Part shown: positions 21,886-35,214 of the stretch, in pieces
Layout: each line of letters starts with the position of its first letter
How positions within the stretch are numbered: the stretch's first letter is position 1
Assembly (NCBI GenBank): GCA_030035585.1
Contig: CM057476.1
Coordinates: 23,420,501-23,484,500 of the forward strand
Length of the DNA: 64,000 nt
Reading direction: 5' to 3'
From: Dugong dugon
Taxonomy: Eukaryota > Chordata > Mammalia > Sirenia > Dugongidae
Position numbers and translations under genes: made by a program
The notes under the pieces: generated by a model
Told to the model about the DNA's origin: nothing
Database searches by the model: none
Seen by the model: the letters and a program-made list of their open reading frames with translations, nothing else

Positions 21886-23480
21886 CTGGGATGTGGCAGT
21901 GGTTTGGACCCAGGCCTGGCTCACCTGAGGAGCGAGGAGCGGTGAGGAGGTGGGCTGCGAGGGTGGAGGCCACTGAGCTCCAGGGGCCACCCTCGAGGTG
22001 ACTGTCCTTCTGGAAGTTAAGCAGCAGGGGGCAGTAGGGGCCGAGTGCAGGAAGTTGGCATGGGGGGCCTTCTGGCATTCTGTCACATGCTGCGGGGGCC
22101 TCTCAGGGCGCCACAGGCCCAGATAATCACCCCTGTCCATCTAAGGTTGGACTTTTCAGCTGTAAAGCACGTGCCGCGCCCTTGAGGCTGAGCCAGAGAT
22201 AAGGGGGTACGGGACTCTGACTGCTGGTGAGCACGCGGAAGGCACAGCAAGGCGGTGTCTGGGTCAAGGGAAGGCCCCTCCAGGCTTTTCCGTCCACCTG
22301 CTCTGGCTACTCCGGTTGGGTTGGTGGGGCAGGAAAGGACAAGCCCAGGTGAGGAAAACAGCCAAGGATGATATTGAAAACTCCTCAAGCCTGTGCTGTG
22401 CCTTTAGGGTCACAAAGCACTTTTACTTTTACTCCCATTCTCAGCGTGGAAAGGAAAAATGAGACTTCCGAGCCAGTCCTGGCTGTATGAGCCTCAGTCT
22501 CCACATCTGTGAAATGAAAGCTGTTAATGCTGTCTCTCCTTGCCCAGGCTCAGCATCCTACCAGCCTGTTGGCACCTTCCTTCTGGCCCTGCTCCCTCCA
22601 CAGAGTCCCCCCCCAAGCCCGCCACCCGCCTTCTTGAGAGGGCACCACCTTTGCACTGCACCAGACACCCGGCCTTTGCCAGGCTGGGAGGTGACTCAGC
22701 CCTTGGTCAACCAACACGCTACTGGGCAGAGGAGCCCAAACTGCACAGGAGTCTTGTCCCAGCTCCCACCGGCAGGCAGGGCTTGCCAGGTCCAGGCGGC
22801 AGCTAGGGGAAGTGGGGTTGAGGGGAGTCCCCGATGGGAAGACTCCGATTTTGCCAGTGAAGGCTTTTGTGATCTGGAACGCCAGGCCAGGCAGTCAGGC
22901 CTGCCAGCGAGAGTCTGGGCTCAAACAATAATGTTTTCCTAGGTCTTCCAGAAGGCATCAGCTGCTTCCTAATTCAAACCATCAGGAGGTGGCTCACGTG
23001 TGCCGAGTCTCAAAAAACACCTGTAGAAAGAAAACAGCTTTCCGACCCAGGCAAGAGCCTTCTGGAGGGGACTTTGGCCAAGGGGCCCCAGAACAGGAGG
23101 CAGTGAGCACCTCCCCAAGCCTCCTCATGTCCAGCCAGACCCAGGTCCTCAGCTGGGGTCTGCCCCGGAGCACACTCGCTGCCGCCCGCTCCACCCACAC
23201 CCACGAAGGCCCACCCCACAGCAGAACCTGTGCTGGCTTTGGAGCGCTGACGTGATCATCTAGCTGTAATGCGTGCTTTATGCCAAGCCACTGTGCTGAG
23301 GACCTTACAGCCTACCTCTCAGCCACCTACCATGGTTCCACTCCACAGAAGGGGAAGATGAGGCTCAGCCAGGTGGAAAGACCTGGCCCAACCCCCTCAG
23401 GCAGAAGTGGAAGATCGGGCTTCCAGCCCAGGGTCAGCTTCCAGGGCCCATAGCTCCACCGCCAGGACTTGTCGCCTGGT
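21886..23480. other. GC-rich spacer sequence, no exon recognised
   Basis: Apart from MIR-like pieces near 22450-22560 and 23265-23460, this is apparently unique GC-rich DNA. Several frames of 90-150 codons occur on both strands, as expected of GC-rich sequence. None shows a domain, and I see no convincing start or splice context. Confidence 0.5.
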
Positions 23481-23489
23481 AAATATAGG

Positions 23490-24450
23490 GTTTAAGGCTT
23501 ACCACTTCACACTCTCTAGGACGGCTTAGAATCAGAAAGTCAGATAATTACAAGTGTTGAGGAGAATGTGGAGAAGTCAGAACCCTCATACCCTGCTGGT
23601 GGGGATGTCAAATGCTGCAGCTGCTTTGGAAAACAGTCTGGCAGTTTCTCACATATGAAACATAGAGTTAGCATGTTGTCGTTGGGTGAGCTGAGTCTAA
23701 CTCATAGTGATCCCATGTGACAGAGTAGAACTGCCCTATAGGGTTTCCTAGGTTGCTCTGCCCTATATGGTCGATATGAGTCAGAACTGACTGAACAGCA
23801 ACTAGTATGGCTTTCGGGTAACAGGTACAGGAGCAGATCGCCAGGTGAGTTTGAACCACCAGCCTTTTGGTTAGCAGCCAAGCACTTAACCATTGTGCCA
23901 CCAGCACTCCTTAGGGTGACCCGGCAATGCCACTGCTACGTATACACCCAGGAGAGTTGAAAACATATGTCCACACAAAAACCTGTGCACGGATGTTGAT
24001 AACAGCCTTAGTCCCAATAGCCAAACGGTGAAACAACCCAAGTGTCCATCAATGGAAAAACAACATGGAATATTGTTCAGCCGTAAAAGGAATGGAGTAC
24101 TTCATGCTACAGCGTGGGTGACCCTTGAAATCGTGATGCTGAGTGACAGAAGCTAGTCACAAAGGACTCACATTGTATGATTCCATTTCTATGAAATGTC
24201 CAGAATGGGGGAATCTATAGAGACAGAAAGTAGATTAGTGGTTGTCTGGGGCTGAGGGAAGAGGGCAATGGAGACTGACTGCTAATGGGTGTGGGGTTTT
24301 TTCGGAGGGGGGTGGTTGAAATGCTCTAAAAGCTTCATTTTGGTGGTGATAGTTACACAACTCTGTGACTATATTAAAAACTACTGAATTGTATACCTTA
24401 AAGGGGTGAATTGTATGGTATGTGAATGATATCTCAATAAAACTGTTTAC
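23490..24450 (+). mobile_element. L1 3' end with nested AfroSINE
   Basis: L1 ORF2 terminus and 3' UTR pattern (AAGTGTCCATCAATGGAAAA, ATGGAATATTGTTCAGCCGT, end AATGATATCTCAATAAAACT). Split by an antisense SINE at 23674-23912. Confidence 0.75.
23674..23912 (-). mobile_element. AfroSINE with internal duplication
   Basis: Head and tail are antisense AfroSINE, but the RTE-like tail motif occurs twice (about 23695-23730 and 23755-23800), making it longer than its neighbours. Confidence 0.8.
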
Positions 24451-24614
24451 AAAGGAGGAGGTGGGTTAGAGCTCAGCCTTTAAGGGACACACAAGTCAGG
24501 GAGGGCATGGAAGCAAACAATTTTAGTACAGCGTGAGGAGGGTCGCAGCACCAGCAAGCACAGGCCCGGGGCAAGGGGAGGAGGCGACCTGGTGAGTGGG
24601 GCTGGCCGAGGACG

Positions 24615-25860
24615 AGTTTTTTTTTTTTAAATTGTACTTTAGGTGAAGGTTTACGGAAGAAATAGTTTCTCATAATCAGTAGTACACATATTGTTTTATG
24701 ACATTGGTTAACAAACCCCCGACATGTCAACCCTCTCACTTCTTGACCTTTTTTTTTTTTTTTCGGTGAAAATATACATAGCCAAAGATACACCATTTAA
24801 AAGATTTCTACATGCACAGTTCAGTGACATCAACTACGCTGTTCCCATTGTGCTGCTATTCTCACTTTAGATGAAGATTTACAGAACAAAATAGTTTCTC
24901 ATTAAACAGTTAGTACACATGTTGCCCTATGACAATGGTTAACAAACTCACTACACATCGACACTGTCCTTAGTCAACTTTAGGTTCCCGATCAACCAGC
25001 TTTCCTGTCCCCTTCTGCCTTCTAGCCCTTGTCCCTGAACTGCTGTGCCTCATTAGTCCTGTTTTGTTTTATGGGGCTGTCCAATCTCCGGCTGAACGGT
25101 GAACCTCAGAAGTGACTTCACCACTGAGCTAAAAGGGTGTCTGGGGGCCGTACTCTCGGGGTTTCTCCAGTCTCCTTTAGGCCAGTAAATCTGGTCTTTT
25201 TTGTGTGTGTTAGAATTTTGTTCTACATCCTTCTCCAGCTCTGTCCAGAACCTTCTGTTGTGATCCCGGTCAGAGCAGTCAGTGGTGGTAGCCGGACAGC
25301 ATCGAGCTATACGGGTCAGTCTGGTGGAGGCCTTGGTGGCTGTGGTCCATTAGACCTTTGGACTAATCTTTTCCTTGTATCCTGTTCTCTTCATTCTCCC
25401 TTGCTACCAAAGAGATGAGACCAGTGGAGTGTCTTAGATGGCTGCTTACAGGCTTTTAAGACCCCAGATGCTACTCACCAAGGTAGAATGTAGAACATTG
25501 TCTTTGTAAACTGTGTTATGCCAGTTGAGCTAGATGTTCCCCAAGAAAAAGGTCCCCACAGCTCCTCTGCCCAGCAATTCCGTCCCTCAGGGAGTTTGGA
25601 TGTGTCTATGGGGCTTCCATGACCTTTCCTTATACATGTTGTGCTGGTTTCCCCTGTATTGTGTACCGTCTCACCCTTCACCAAAGATACCACTTACCGA
25701 TTGCCTATTTAGTATTTCCCCCGACCCCTCCCATCCCTGGTAACCAACAAAGATTGTTACTTCTTGTGTGTAAAATTTTTATGGGTTTTTACAATAGAGG
25801 TCTCATATAATATTTGTCCTTTTGTGATTGACTTATTTCACTCAGCATAATGAGAGGACA
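24615..25860 (-). mobile_element. Tandem antisense L1 3' UTR fragments
   Basis: Three tail starts in a row: 24622 (AATTGTACTTTAGGTGAAGG), about 24760 and about 24865. The last runs about 1 kb through CATTAGTCCTGTTTTGTTTT and TCTTAGATGGCTGCTTACAG to 25860. No ORF2 frame. Confidence 0.7.
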
Positions 25861-26971
25861 AGTTTTTACCAGAAGTCACATCGGTATAGTGGGATGGGAA
25901 GGGAGGCGGGGGCAAGGGGACACCTCTCAGCCTGGGGAGTGAGGGCAAAGGAGAGGCAATCCAGGAAGGCTTCCTGGAGTAGGTGATATTAGGCTGAGTC
26001 TTGAAGAATGAGTCAGGCGTGGGGCAGAGAAAGATGTCACAGTTGGAGGGTCAGGTGGAGGGAATGTTCTGAGGAGTGAGGTGCTGGGTGAGAGGAGGGC
26101 AGACACAGAGGGGATTCTGCAGGAATGGAGTGTGGGATTCCCCTTCCTGGCTGGTATAGCACGAAAGGCAGGGCTTCCCAAAGAACCCGTACCCGACTAT
26201 GTCCCTACAGGCAAGCCCCTGCCCCCCTCAACAAAATCCCTTCCATCTCTGAAGCTGTGATTCTCCAATGCAGCCCCTCAGATGAGGCTGAGATTGGAGT
26301 GACGAGGACCAGCAGGTGACAGATAGAAGCAGGAGGCGAGAGAGAGTGTTGGGGTGTCAGGGCCCTCTCAGCCACCAGCTGCCCACGGGGCTCCCCCCAC
26401 ACCCAGGAAATGCCGGTGCCTGAGGAGAAATGGAAACAGAAACACTGGTGTCTTTCCCTGGGCAGATTCCAAGAAAGAAGAAAGTGACTTCGAGAGGAGA
26501 CACCCACCAGCTTTGAAGGGAGGAAGGAAACCCCAGCCACGCTAGGGGAACCCAAAGAGAAGGGTGAGTGTGAGAGAGAAACAGGCGCAGGGGGGTGGGC
26601 TCCCAGCCCCGTCCACGTGCCTACGGCCCACCGGGTAGGGTAGCCGTGTTCAGGCAAACCGACTGCGACAAGCAGCAAAAAAGCGTGTGTGCAGACGGGA
26701 CAAGCCCCGGCCGCAGGGTCCTTCCCACCCTCACTCCTGTCAGCTCAGCACTGGGCTGCTCTCCTCTTCCTCCCCACTGCTGCCTCAGTTTGGAGCCAGA
26801 GGACCAGGGTTCAGCTTGTGGCTCTGCCATGTCTTCATTGCGATCTCTGAACCTTCGCTTGCTCATCTGTAAGATGGGGATCACACTTGCTGCTCTGCTT
26901 CTGCTCCGGTGAGTTAGGAGGAAGACAAAGGGACATCAGGGAAAACACTCTCAGTGGGGCTGTTCTAAATT
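25861..26971. other. Spacer sequence with L2/MIR-like pieces
   Basis: 25930-26100 has an L2-like pattern (GGAAGGCTTCCTGGAGTAGG, GTCTTGAAGAATGAGTCAGG). 26805-26935 is MIR (GCTCATCTGTAAGATGGGGA). The rest is GC-rich with no recognisable exon. Confidence 0.45.
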
Positions 26972-27178
26972 AAAAAATCCAGTTGCCATGGAGTCGGTTC
27001 CGACTCATAGTGACCCCATATGTGCAGAGTAGAACTGTGCTCCATAGGGTTTTCAAGGCTGTGACCTTGCAGAAGCAGATTGCCAGGACTTTCTCCAGAT
27101 GCACTTCTGGGGACTTGAACTGCCAACCTTTCCGTGAGTAGTTGAGCACTTAACCGTTTTCGCCACCCAGGGACTCCA
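26972..27178 (-). mobile_element. AfroSINE
   Basis: Begins AAAATCCAGTTGCCATGGAG and ends CGCCACCCAGGGACTCC. Confidence 0.88.
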
Positions 27179-27903
27179 CGGTGCAGACGTAGGGAAGGGT
27201 AGAGTGTGGTCACGATGACAGCAACCCTATCCGGTTTTGTGGCGCGCTTTCACCTTTCTGGAGCATCTTCCCGTCTGGTACCTCCGCCGAGCCTCGTGGC
27301 ACCGTGTGAGGAAGGCCCAGCGAGTGTCCTTACCCCCATTTGACAGGAGGAAAAACTGAGGCTCAGAGAAACTGCGTGACCCAGAGATTCAGGCAGGAAC
27401 CGTGAACTGGGAGAAGGGGGGAGGCGGGGCGTTGGGCTCCTCAGGGCCCCGATGTCACCACCGGCAGTTTCTGCTCTCCTGGCCTGCAGCAGGCTGGCCC
27501 GGTTGATGCTGAGCTGCGGTGATGGGATCCTGTGCTTGACACACAGGAGCAAAGAACCTGAGGCAGGAGACCACCCCGACCTTGAGTCAAACTTTCTGGT
27601 CACGTGGACGGTGTTTGGCCTGCAGCAGGGGAACTTTGCAAACAAGTCCTCAAATATTTGGAGGCCTCTCCTATGGAAGAGGAATTAGGCTAGGTCTAGG
27701 CAGTCCCAAGGGCAGGAATGGGACAAATGCTCGGAAGTTATAAGAACACTAAAAAGGGATTTCAGCTTTTTATGAAAAAGAACATTCTCCATATGCCAAA
27801 GTGTTACAGGTGGAACAGGCCACCTTAGGGGCAGTGAGCTCCCCGTCACTGGGGGTGCTCAAGTACAGGTCGGACAATCAGTTGGTGGACAGGTTAGCCT
27901 AGA

Positions 27904-28120
27904 GCAGGGTTTTCAGCCTTGACATGATTCACATTTGGCCCAGATATGCCTTTGTGGTGGGGACTGTCCCGTGCATTGTAGGGTGTTGAGCAGCATCCCT
28001 GGCCTCGACCCACCAGATGCCAGTAGCAGCCTCCCCTCGCCACCAGCCGTGTTAACCCAAACATCTCCAGACATTGCCAATTCCCTGGGGACAAGATCAC
28101 CCCCGGTGGAGAACCACTGG
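27904..28120 (-). mobile_element. MER20 DNA transposon
   Basis: Antisense MER20 pattern from AGGGTTTTCAGCC through GCATCCCTGGCCTCGACCCA to CCCCGGTGGAGAACCACTGG. MER20 is a non-autonomous hAT element known to carry endometrial enhancer activity in placental mammals; no activity of this copy is shown. Confidence 0.75.
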
Positions 28121-29249
28121 CCTAGATGACCTTTAAGACCCCTCCCCCCATGATCCTATGATCTCATCACACGAGAAACCGAAGGAATTGCTGTCGTTTT
28201 CCGAACCCCTGTGGCCTGCACGACGCATCATCCCACTTCATGTCGTCACCCGTGTTCTCAGCCTGGCTTATTCCAACTCCTCCTTACATCACCTCCCTGT
28301 CCCATCACGTTCCTGTCCCCTCTCTGATAGTATTCTAGCTCCCCATTTCTTCCCTAAAGACCACAGCGTTGGTTTGACATTTGTCTCCCACTGGACGGTG
28401 GGCTCCTACAGAGCCACATCTGAGGGGCTTGTCCATCTCTGGGCCTCCACATAGCAGGGAGAGAGGTAGGGCTGTCAGCTCAGTGGCATTGGTAAGCTTG
28501 CCGCAGTCAGCCAAGCCGCCTGGCTCTGCAATCTGAGCGTAGCTGCTGCCCCATGCTGCCGGCGGGTTCCCTAGAGAACCCCCTTTGCAAAATGACCAGC
28601 TGTTGGGGTCCCGCACAGCCCTCCCACACACAGGTCTCTGACCCAGATGCTGGCCAGCGTCCAGACAGGTGGCTCCACAGGCAGGACAGGGTGGGGGGTG
28701 GGGGGATGTGTGGGCAGGACCCTCCCCTCTAGGAGGAAATGACCCGGAGGGGGAGAGTGACCACAGACGTGCTCAGCAAACCCAGACACCCGAGCTGGTC
28801 CCTTTCGTGCAGGCTGGAAGGAGGTCACTTGGGGATAAATGAGGGATGCCCGGTCAAGGCCCGGGGGGCATGGTCAGGGCAGAAGGCGTTCTGGTTAAAC
28901 CAATGTTCTGGTTAAGTGGGAGTCGTGGTGCAGGAGGGTAGGAAGCCCACGGTCTCACAGGCGAATCAGGCCAGGCCTTGGGACCAGATCCCTCCCCTCC
29001 AAGAAAGTGAGGAAGATTTGAACCATATTGGTGGTTTTCAAGCTTTTGTGGGTGTTTTTATTTTGCTTTTAGTAAAAGAATCCTCTCCCCTTTATTAAAG
29101 GAAAGTCTTACGTGATATTCCAATATGTAAAACCCCAGGCTCTGACTTCTCCGTGCCCCCCAGTCGGCACCTGCCCCAGGGTGGGCCTGGATCACCTCCC
29201 AGCCCGACAGGCCTCCTCGAAGACCACTGGAAACCCACTAGGCTTTCTC
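28121..29249. other. Spacer sequence, nothing recognised
   Basis: GC-rich, apparently unique; no domain, RNA gene or clear repeat recognised. Several short frames on both strands look like chance. Confidence 0.4.
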
Positions 29250-29458
29250 CAGTGGTGCCTGGGTGGTGCAAACCATTCAGCACTCAACTACTAACCAAAA
29301 GGCTGGCAGATTAAATTTACTCAGAGGTGCCTCAGAAGAAAGGCCTGGCAATCTACTTCAGAAAGATCAGCCATTGAAGACTCTACGGAGCACAGTTCTA
29401 CTCTGACACATCTGGCATTGCCATGAGCTGGAATTGACTTGACAGCAACTGCTTTGGG
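29250..29458 (+). mobile_element. AfroSINE with target duplication
   Basis: GGCTTTCTC at 29241-29249 is repeated at 29458-29466. Head GGTGCCTGGGTGGTGCAAAC. Confidence 0.88.
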
Positions 29459-29466
29459 CTTTCTCA

Positions 29467-30130
29467 GAAGCCCACCAAGGTCTGGTGGTTTGTGATTCCA
29501 TTACTGGCCCCACCTAATGGTGAAACTCAATCAAACTCAACAGTGTGGACACCAGTTGATGCCGAGGCTCCGGGGTGATCTTGAACTGCGACTTGGGTTA
29601 TCCTTGAACATGCTGAGATGGAAAATTCTGGTCATCCGAGTCTTCTGTTTATTTTGTGGGTCCTTGGATAAACGAGAATCCACAGTACTCAGCAGGAATA
29701 AATTCATGGAGCTCATCACCCCAGAAAAAGTTACAGCCAAGGACATGCGCACACTTGAGCAGGCCTGCTGTGTTTGAATGACAGAGCCAGAGCGGGGACA
29801 CCTCAGGTCAGGTCCCGCCCGATAGCAGCAGCCACAGCCTGAGAGGGCGGCTCACGAGGCCTCACTCTGCAAAGCCGCACATGCATTTTCCCTTCCCTTT
29901 GAGGCTTGCTGTACGCTGTTTCCCCTTTTTACAGATCAAGACGCTCAAAGCGGCGGGGTTCTCACCTCCACTGTCAGGTGCCTCCCCTGCCATCCACTCA
30001 GGACCGTGAGGAGATCGACCTTCTTCTTGGGCTTGGCCGTCTAATCTGGGAATCGAGGGTGTTTGTGGAGTGCGCCTTCCCATCGACACACATGGGCTGA
30101 GAGATTGCTCTGGGTTTGGGGTTGGGCTCC
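29467..30130. other. Spacer sequence, nothing recognised
   Basis: A frame of 86 codons at 29517-29777 has no start context or similarity that I recognise. The MIR-like CCCTTTTTACAGATCAAG near 29925 is the only repeat hint. Confidence 0.35.
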
Positions 30131-30334
30131 AGTTTTCCAATTCCCATCGAGTCAATTCTGACTCAGGGCAAGCCCATGTGTTTCAGAGAACTGTGCTACA
30201 TAGGGTTTTCAAGGCTGTGACCTTTTGGAAGCAGATTGCCAGGCCTTTCTTCTGAGGTGCCTCTAGATCAGTTTGAACCACCAACTTTCCACTTAGCAGC
30301 CCAGCGTTTAAACATTACACCACCCAGGGACTCC
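30131..30334 (-). mobile_element. AfroSINE
   Basis: Begins AGTTTTCCAATTCCCATCGA and ends CACCACCCAGGGACTCC. Confidence 0.88.
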
Positions 30335-32615
30335 TTGGGGTTAGGTTAGATGCTGATAATAGAGAGGTGAATAAAGACATAGGACCTGGTGTAATGGCAG
30401 ACACAGGACAGTGTGACGAGTGCCACGTCCGAGAGACAAGGGGTGGCTTCCCTGGTAGGGGAGTGTTTGGAGAGGTTTCGCCCAGGTGTTCAGATGTCTG
30501 AGCCCGACTGGAGGCTGATAGTCCAGTAGCAGATGGAGGTGGCAGGGGAGAGCATTTCCTCCAAAGGGAACAGCCTGTGCTAAGGGAGAGAGGGATGAGG
30601 GATGGTCTCAAATGACGCCTCCAGTTCTAACCACTACAGGTGCTGGGGGTCATTAGGGAAGATGAGGGGAGGAAGGCTGGGTGTCCAGGCACTCCCTCCT
30701 CTTGGGGTCAGCATCTCAGAGAAGGATAAGGGTCTCCTTCCAGAGTCAGAGTCCCGGCTTCAGGGACCCTGGGGCTGCCCATGGGGCATGTTTCTGATGT
30801 TCTTGATATTTGTGAGTCTCTGAGCTAGTTCTGGATGGAGCTGGGAGAGCCTTTTAGTAATCTAACAGCCTCATTTTACACTTGAGAATACTGAGGCCCT
30901 GGCAGGAAAAGGCTCTTGCTCAAGGTCAGTGCCAAGGCTAGAATGGGGACCCTGGTATCCATGATGCCCAGGGTCCTGGTACTGATGCCACCATTGTCAC
31001 TATAGCGTAACACGCATGTCACTTAGTACAGGCCAGCTATGTTCCGTGTTTTACATCTACCAGCTCAGAGTAACCCCATTCTACAGATGAGGAAGAGAGG
31101 CACAGAGAGGTTCAGGGACTTGCCCAAGGTCACACAGCCTGAGTCTGCCGGCCTACTCTCTCCCTGCGGACCCTGGGGACCAGAGCAGTCCTGATGCCTA
31201 GGAGGTTGGTACACACGTGTGAATACTGACAGTGGAGGGGATCTGTGGGACTGTGAGGCCTCAGGGAGCTCTGCTGGAGAGCAGAACCAGGGTCTACAGC
31301 CTAGCTGGGGAGATCAACACATCAAAGATCATTTCATGGAAAGTGGGGGAGAGACCAGCCTAAGGTGCAGGGAGAATTCTCGAGGAAGAGGCCCCAGCTG
31401 AACCTGGAAGGAGGAATAAAAGCGTCCAGGAGAAGCAGAACTAGAAGGGTGTCCTAGGATGGGGGCTGGAGGCACAGAGACAGGGAAGCAGAGGAAGCCC
31501 AGCATGCCCCGGGACCACCAGTGGCTCGGTTTGCTGGAGCATGAAGCAGGAAGTGTTGGGGCTTGAGACTGGGAGCAGTGAGTGCAGGGTCCAGGCTGAG
31601 GCTTTGGACTCTATCCTAGGGGTCCTGGGGGGGACACAGAGGGTTTTAAACAGGAGCTACACAGTAGATTTGTGTTTCAGAAAGATTACCCTGGCCCCTA
31701 CAGTGACTTGGGCCTTGGGCCAGGCCTGGAGAGGCCGGGTGGGGGGGGGGGTATCTCTACGGGGCTCCCCTTCTGAGGATGCCATGGGTTGTACACTCAG
31801 AGTTCAGCTCTGGTCCCTTGCTGGACAGTTGTGGGATGAAGCTGAGATGTGGAGCAGGAGGAGCTGTGCCCGGCTGACCCCGCACCTCCTGCCTCTGTTT
31901 GAGTACCACGGGCCACAGCTGGAAGTCTGGGGAATGGGAGACAAAAGGTCTTCAGACCGAATTTAGCCCAGGGCCAGCCTTTGTGTGGGTCATATTAAAG
32001 GAGGTGGTTGGATCAGAGCTTCCCCGACTGACCGTGTCCTGAAAGAGCTGCTGAGAAGGCTCCGTGGACACCCTGCACACACCGCCCCACCTGGCTGTAC
32101 TAAAGGCTCTGACAAGTCCTGCAACATGGACAGCTTTTTAATTTTGTTTCCAAAACTTTTTTGATGTGAAGTCTTATTTTTCTCTGAACACCTATGAACT
32201 TCCCTGGAAGATGAAGAGTGGCAGCGGCCACTTTGGGCAACGCTGGTATACAAGAGAGAGCACTGGACCGGGAGTCAGAAGCCCTGGGTAGGTAGAGTCC
32301 TAGCAGGGACACTCACCACTGCTCTGAGCCTCAGTTTCTCCCTTACTCCCTCCTTTTTTGGCGGTTGTTGCATTGTATATTGAGTGTGAACACACTGCCT
32401 TCCTGTAAAAGGACAAGGGATCTTGTATTTCAACCTTGGGGTCCTGTTACCCGGCCCAGGGCCCGACACTGAGTGAATATGTGAGTGAATCAATGAAAGA
32501 AAGAAATAGAGAGAGGGAGGGACGGAGGAAGGAAGGAGGGAAGGAAGGAAGAAGGGAAGAAAGTCTAAAATGAGACTCACCTCTCCCTACTTAATGAAAT
32601 TAAGTAAGTGAATGT
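30335..32615. other. Spacer sequence with MIR/L2-like pieces
   Basis: 30340-30600 and 31210-31620 have L2-like decayed patterns. 31015-31145 is antisense MIR (CCATTCTACAGATGAGGAAG). 32270-32345 is MIR (GAGCCTCAGTTTCTC). A G run lies at 31741-31750. No exon recognised. Confidence 0.45.
32497..32570. repeat. GA-rich simple repeat (GGAA type)
   Basis: Purine-only tract dominated by GGAA and GGAG units (for example GGAAGGAGGGAAGGAAGGAA). Confidence 0.8.
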
Positions 32616-32619
32616 CTGT

Positions 32620-33490
32620 AGGATGAGTTCTATTTTTTACTTTTTCCCATACAAAAATGTGTACGTACATTGTTATGTGACCCTAATTGCTCTCCCCATA
32701 CTGTGACAGCACACTCCTCCTTTCCACCCCTGATTCCCCATGTCCATTCAACCAGCTCCTAACCTTCTCTGCCTTCCCATCTCACCTCTGGACAGAAGCT
32801 GCCTGTTTAGTCTCTTGTATCTCCTTGAGCTAAGAGGCACACTCCTCATGAGTATCACTTTATGTCCACACACAGTCCAGTCCAATCCCTGTCTGAAGAG
32901 TTGGCCTCGGAAATTGTTTTAGTTCTGGGCTGATAGAGAATCCAGGGGCGATGCTTTCCGGGGTTCCTCCAGTCTCAGACAGACCATTAAGTCTGGTCTT
33001 TTTACTAGAATTTGAATTCTGCACCCCACCTTTCTCCTGCCCCATCAGGGACTTTCTGTTGTGTTCCCTGTCAGGGCGGTCATTCGTGGTAGCCAGGCAC
33101 CATCTAGTTCTTCTGGTCTCAGGCTGATGAAGTCTCTGGTTTATGTGGCCCTTTCTGTCTCTTGGGCTAATACTTTCCTTGTGTCTTTGGTGTTCTTCAT
33201 TCTCCTTTAGTCCAGGTGGTTGGGACTAATTGATGCATCTTAGCTGGCTGCTTGCCAGCTTTGAAGACCCCAGATGCCACTCACCGAAGCAGGATGCAGA
33301 ACATTTTCTTAATAAGCTTTGTTATGCCAATTGACCTAGATGTCCCCTGAATGCATGCTCCCCAGACCCCTACCCCACTACTCTGTCCATCAAAGTGTTT
33401 GACTGTGTTCAGGAAACTTCTTAGCTTCGGTTTAGTCCAGTTGTGCCGACTTCCCCTGTAGTGTGTGCTGTCCTTCCCTTCACCTAAGAT
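32620..33490 (-). mobile_element. L1 3' UTR
   Basis: Antisense version of the complete L1 tail seen at 18900-19912 (CATTGTTATGTGACCCTAAT, TCTGTCTCTTGGGCTAATAC, TTATGCCAATTGACCTAGAT). No ORF2 part left. Confidence 0.8.
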
Positions 33491-34669
33491 AATTCTTATC
33501 TACTATGAGATGAGTTTTAAATTAGTAAACTTTAAAGTCCTGTCCACGAGGAAGGGCGTTTTTCTCAGACACACTGTAATTCAGGCCCCTTACTCCCTGT
33601 GGACTGGCCCCTTGCCTGGAATTGCACCATTAGTCACTCACTTGTCTTAGGGCACTGAGGGCCCCGATTAAGTTGAGGCTGTGTCACCTAGCAGTGTGTG
33701 CATTAAGCTGATGGCAATTACCTGACCCAATTAATCCTGCGGAAGACGGGTCCAGAGGAAAAAGATTAGAACCAGGCAGCTCCTATGTGGAAGAGGAGAT
33801 ACGGGGCAGGGGCTGGATGTTGCTGGGTGTTCTGGGGGACGAGGGGATCATGGTGGGGTTTGCCCACTGCCACGCCACCACCCTCAACCACCAGCTCCCA
33901 GCCAGACGGGCCTGGGCGATGTCTCCTATCACTGAGGACACCCAGGTTGTCAGCTTAGAGGGGGTCGTGCCCAGGCTGTCCTTTGGGGCTGGGAGCAAGC
34001 ATCTGGCCCAGTTTTCCAAGAGTAGCCCAGTCGGCCAGAGGGTCTGAGGTGCGCCTGCAGGAAATCCACAAAGGGCAGTCCCCCACCCCCTGTGACCCCT
34101 GGGTCTTCCAGCCCATCCACTGGGGTCTGGCCTGCCCGGCCAGCTGTGAACACATGGACAGGACACTCCTCCTGGGAATGGGCACAGGAAAACAGGAGGT
34201 CACTGCTGGCTATGGTCAGGTTGGGCCCTTGTTCCCTTTGCCCCCTCCTCTTCCCTCACTCCTCAGCCCACCCCCATCAGGGTGACAACCCTGCTGTCCA
34301 CGGCCACTCCTGTCCAGACAGAGGGGAGACAAAAGGTGCCACTCTCAAGGGTCTTGTGCAAAGGGGTTAGAAGAACCACTGCCTCCTGGCCAGAGCTGAA
34401 GTGTTCCCACTCTAAGCAGCCCTGGGTGACCCTAGGAGGCAGCGAATGGGGAAACTGAGGCTCCACCTCCGCTGTCAGGTCTCTACTCAATGCCACTCTT
34501 CAGAAGGCAACACCCCCCCCCCCCGCCCCGCCTTGTCCCTGCTCCCTCACTATTTCCTCCAAGGCATTTCATCGCCAGCTGACACCCTCTCGTGGACTCC
34601 TCTATTTTTCATCCTACTTCAGTGTCAGGCCCATGAGAGCAGGATCCATACCTAGCAGCGTCTAGCACG
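33491..34669. other. GC-rich spacer sequence, nothing recognised
   Basis: Apparently unique. Overlapping frames of 77-127 codons on both strands at 33780-34500 reflect GC content; none has a recognisable domain. A C run lies at 34507-34519. Confidence 0.4.
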
Positions 34670-34877
34670 TAAAAACCAGTTGCCCTCGAGTCGACTCCAA
34701 CTCACAGCAACCTCTTGTGTGTCACAGTAGAAATGTGCTCATAGAGTTTTCAGTGGCTGATTTTTCGGAAGTAGATCACCAGGCCTTTCTTCTGAGGCAC
34801 CTCTGAGTGGACTCCAACCTCCAGCCTTTCAGTTGGCAGCCGAGTACGTTAACAGTTTGCACAATGCAAGGACTCCA
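34670..34877 (-). mobile_element. AfroSINE with target duplication
   Basis: TCTAGCAC occurs at 34661-34668 and again at about 34878. Ends GCACAATGCAAGGACTCC. Confidence 0.88.
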
Positions 34878-35214
34878 TCTAGCACTTAGTAGGTGTTTAA
34901 TAAATATTTCTTGAACAAATGAAGGATTGAACGACCGAGGTCAAGAGAGGGGAGGGGAAAGGACTTCCCCAAGGCCTCTCAAAGTCAGCAAAGGACCAGC
35001 TCTAGAACCCAGGTTCCTGTCCCCTGGGCCCATACACTTTCCAATTTCTTCCAGGCTGTGTCCCCAGGATGACCAAGGGGCCCGCCTTCTTCTTCACTAA
35101 TCTCCTCTATCCACCTCCCAAAAAAAGGGGCTGTTACTCCATGTGCTCCAGACACACGCCCCACCACCCTCAGGGAATTACTTCCAGACCACCTTGTGAT
35201 AAGCAGAGCATAGA

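Noticed and set aside
26205-26678. 157-codon minus-strand frame in the spacer
   Set aside because: Composition-driven; no domain or splice context, and plus-strand frames overlap it.
31541-31966. 141-codon frame in the spacer
   Set aside because: No recognisable domain, low-complexity G run inside, L2-like sequence at the start.
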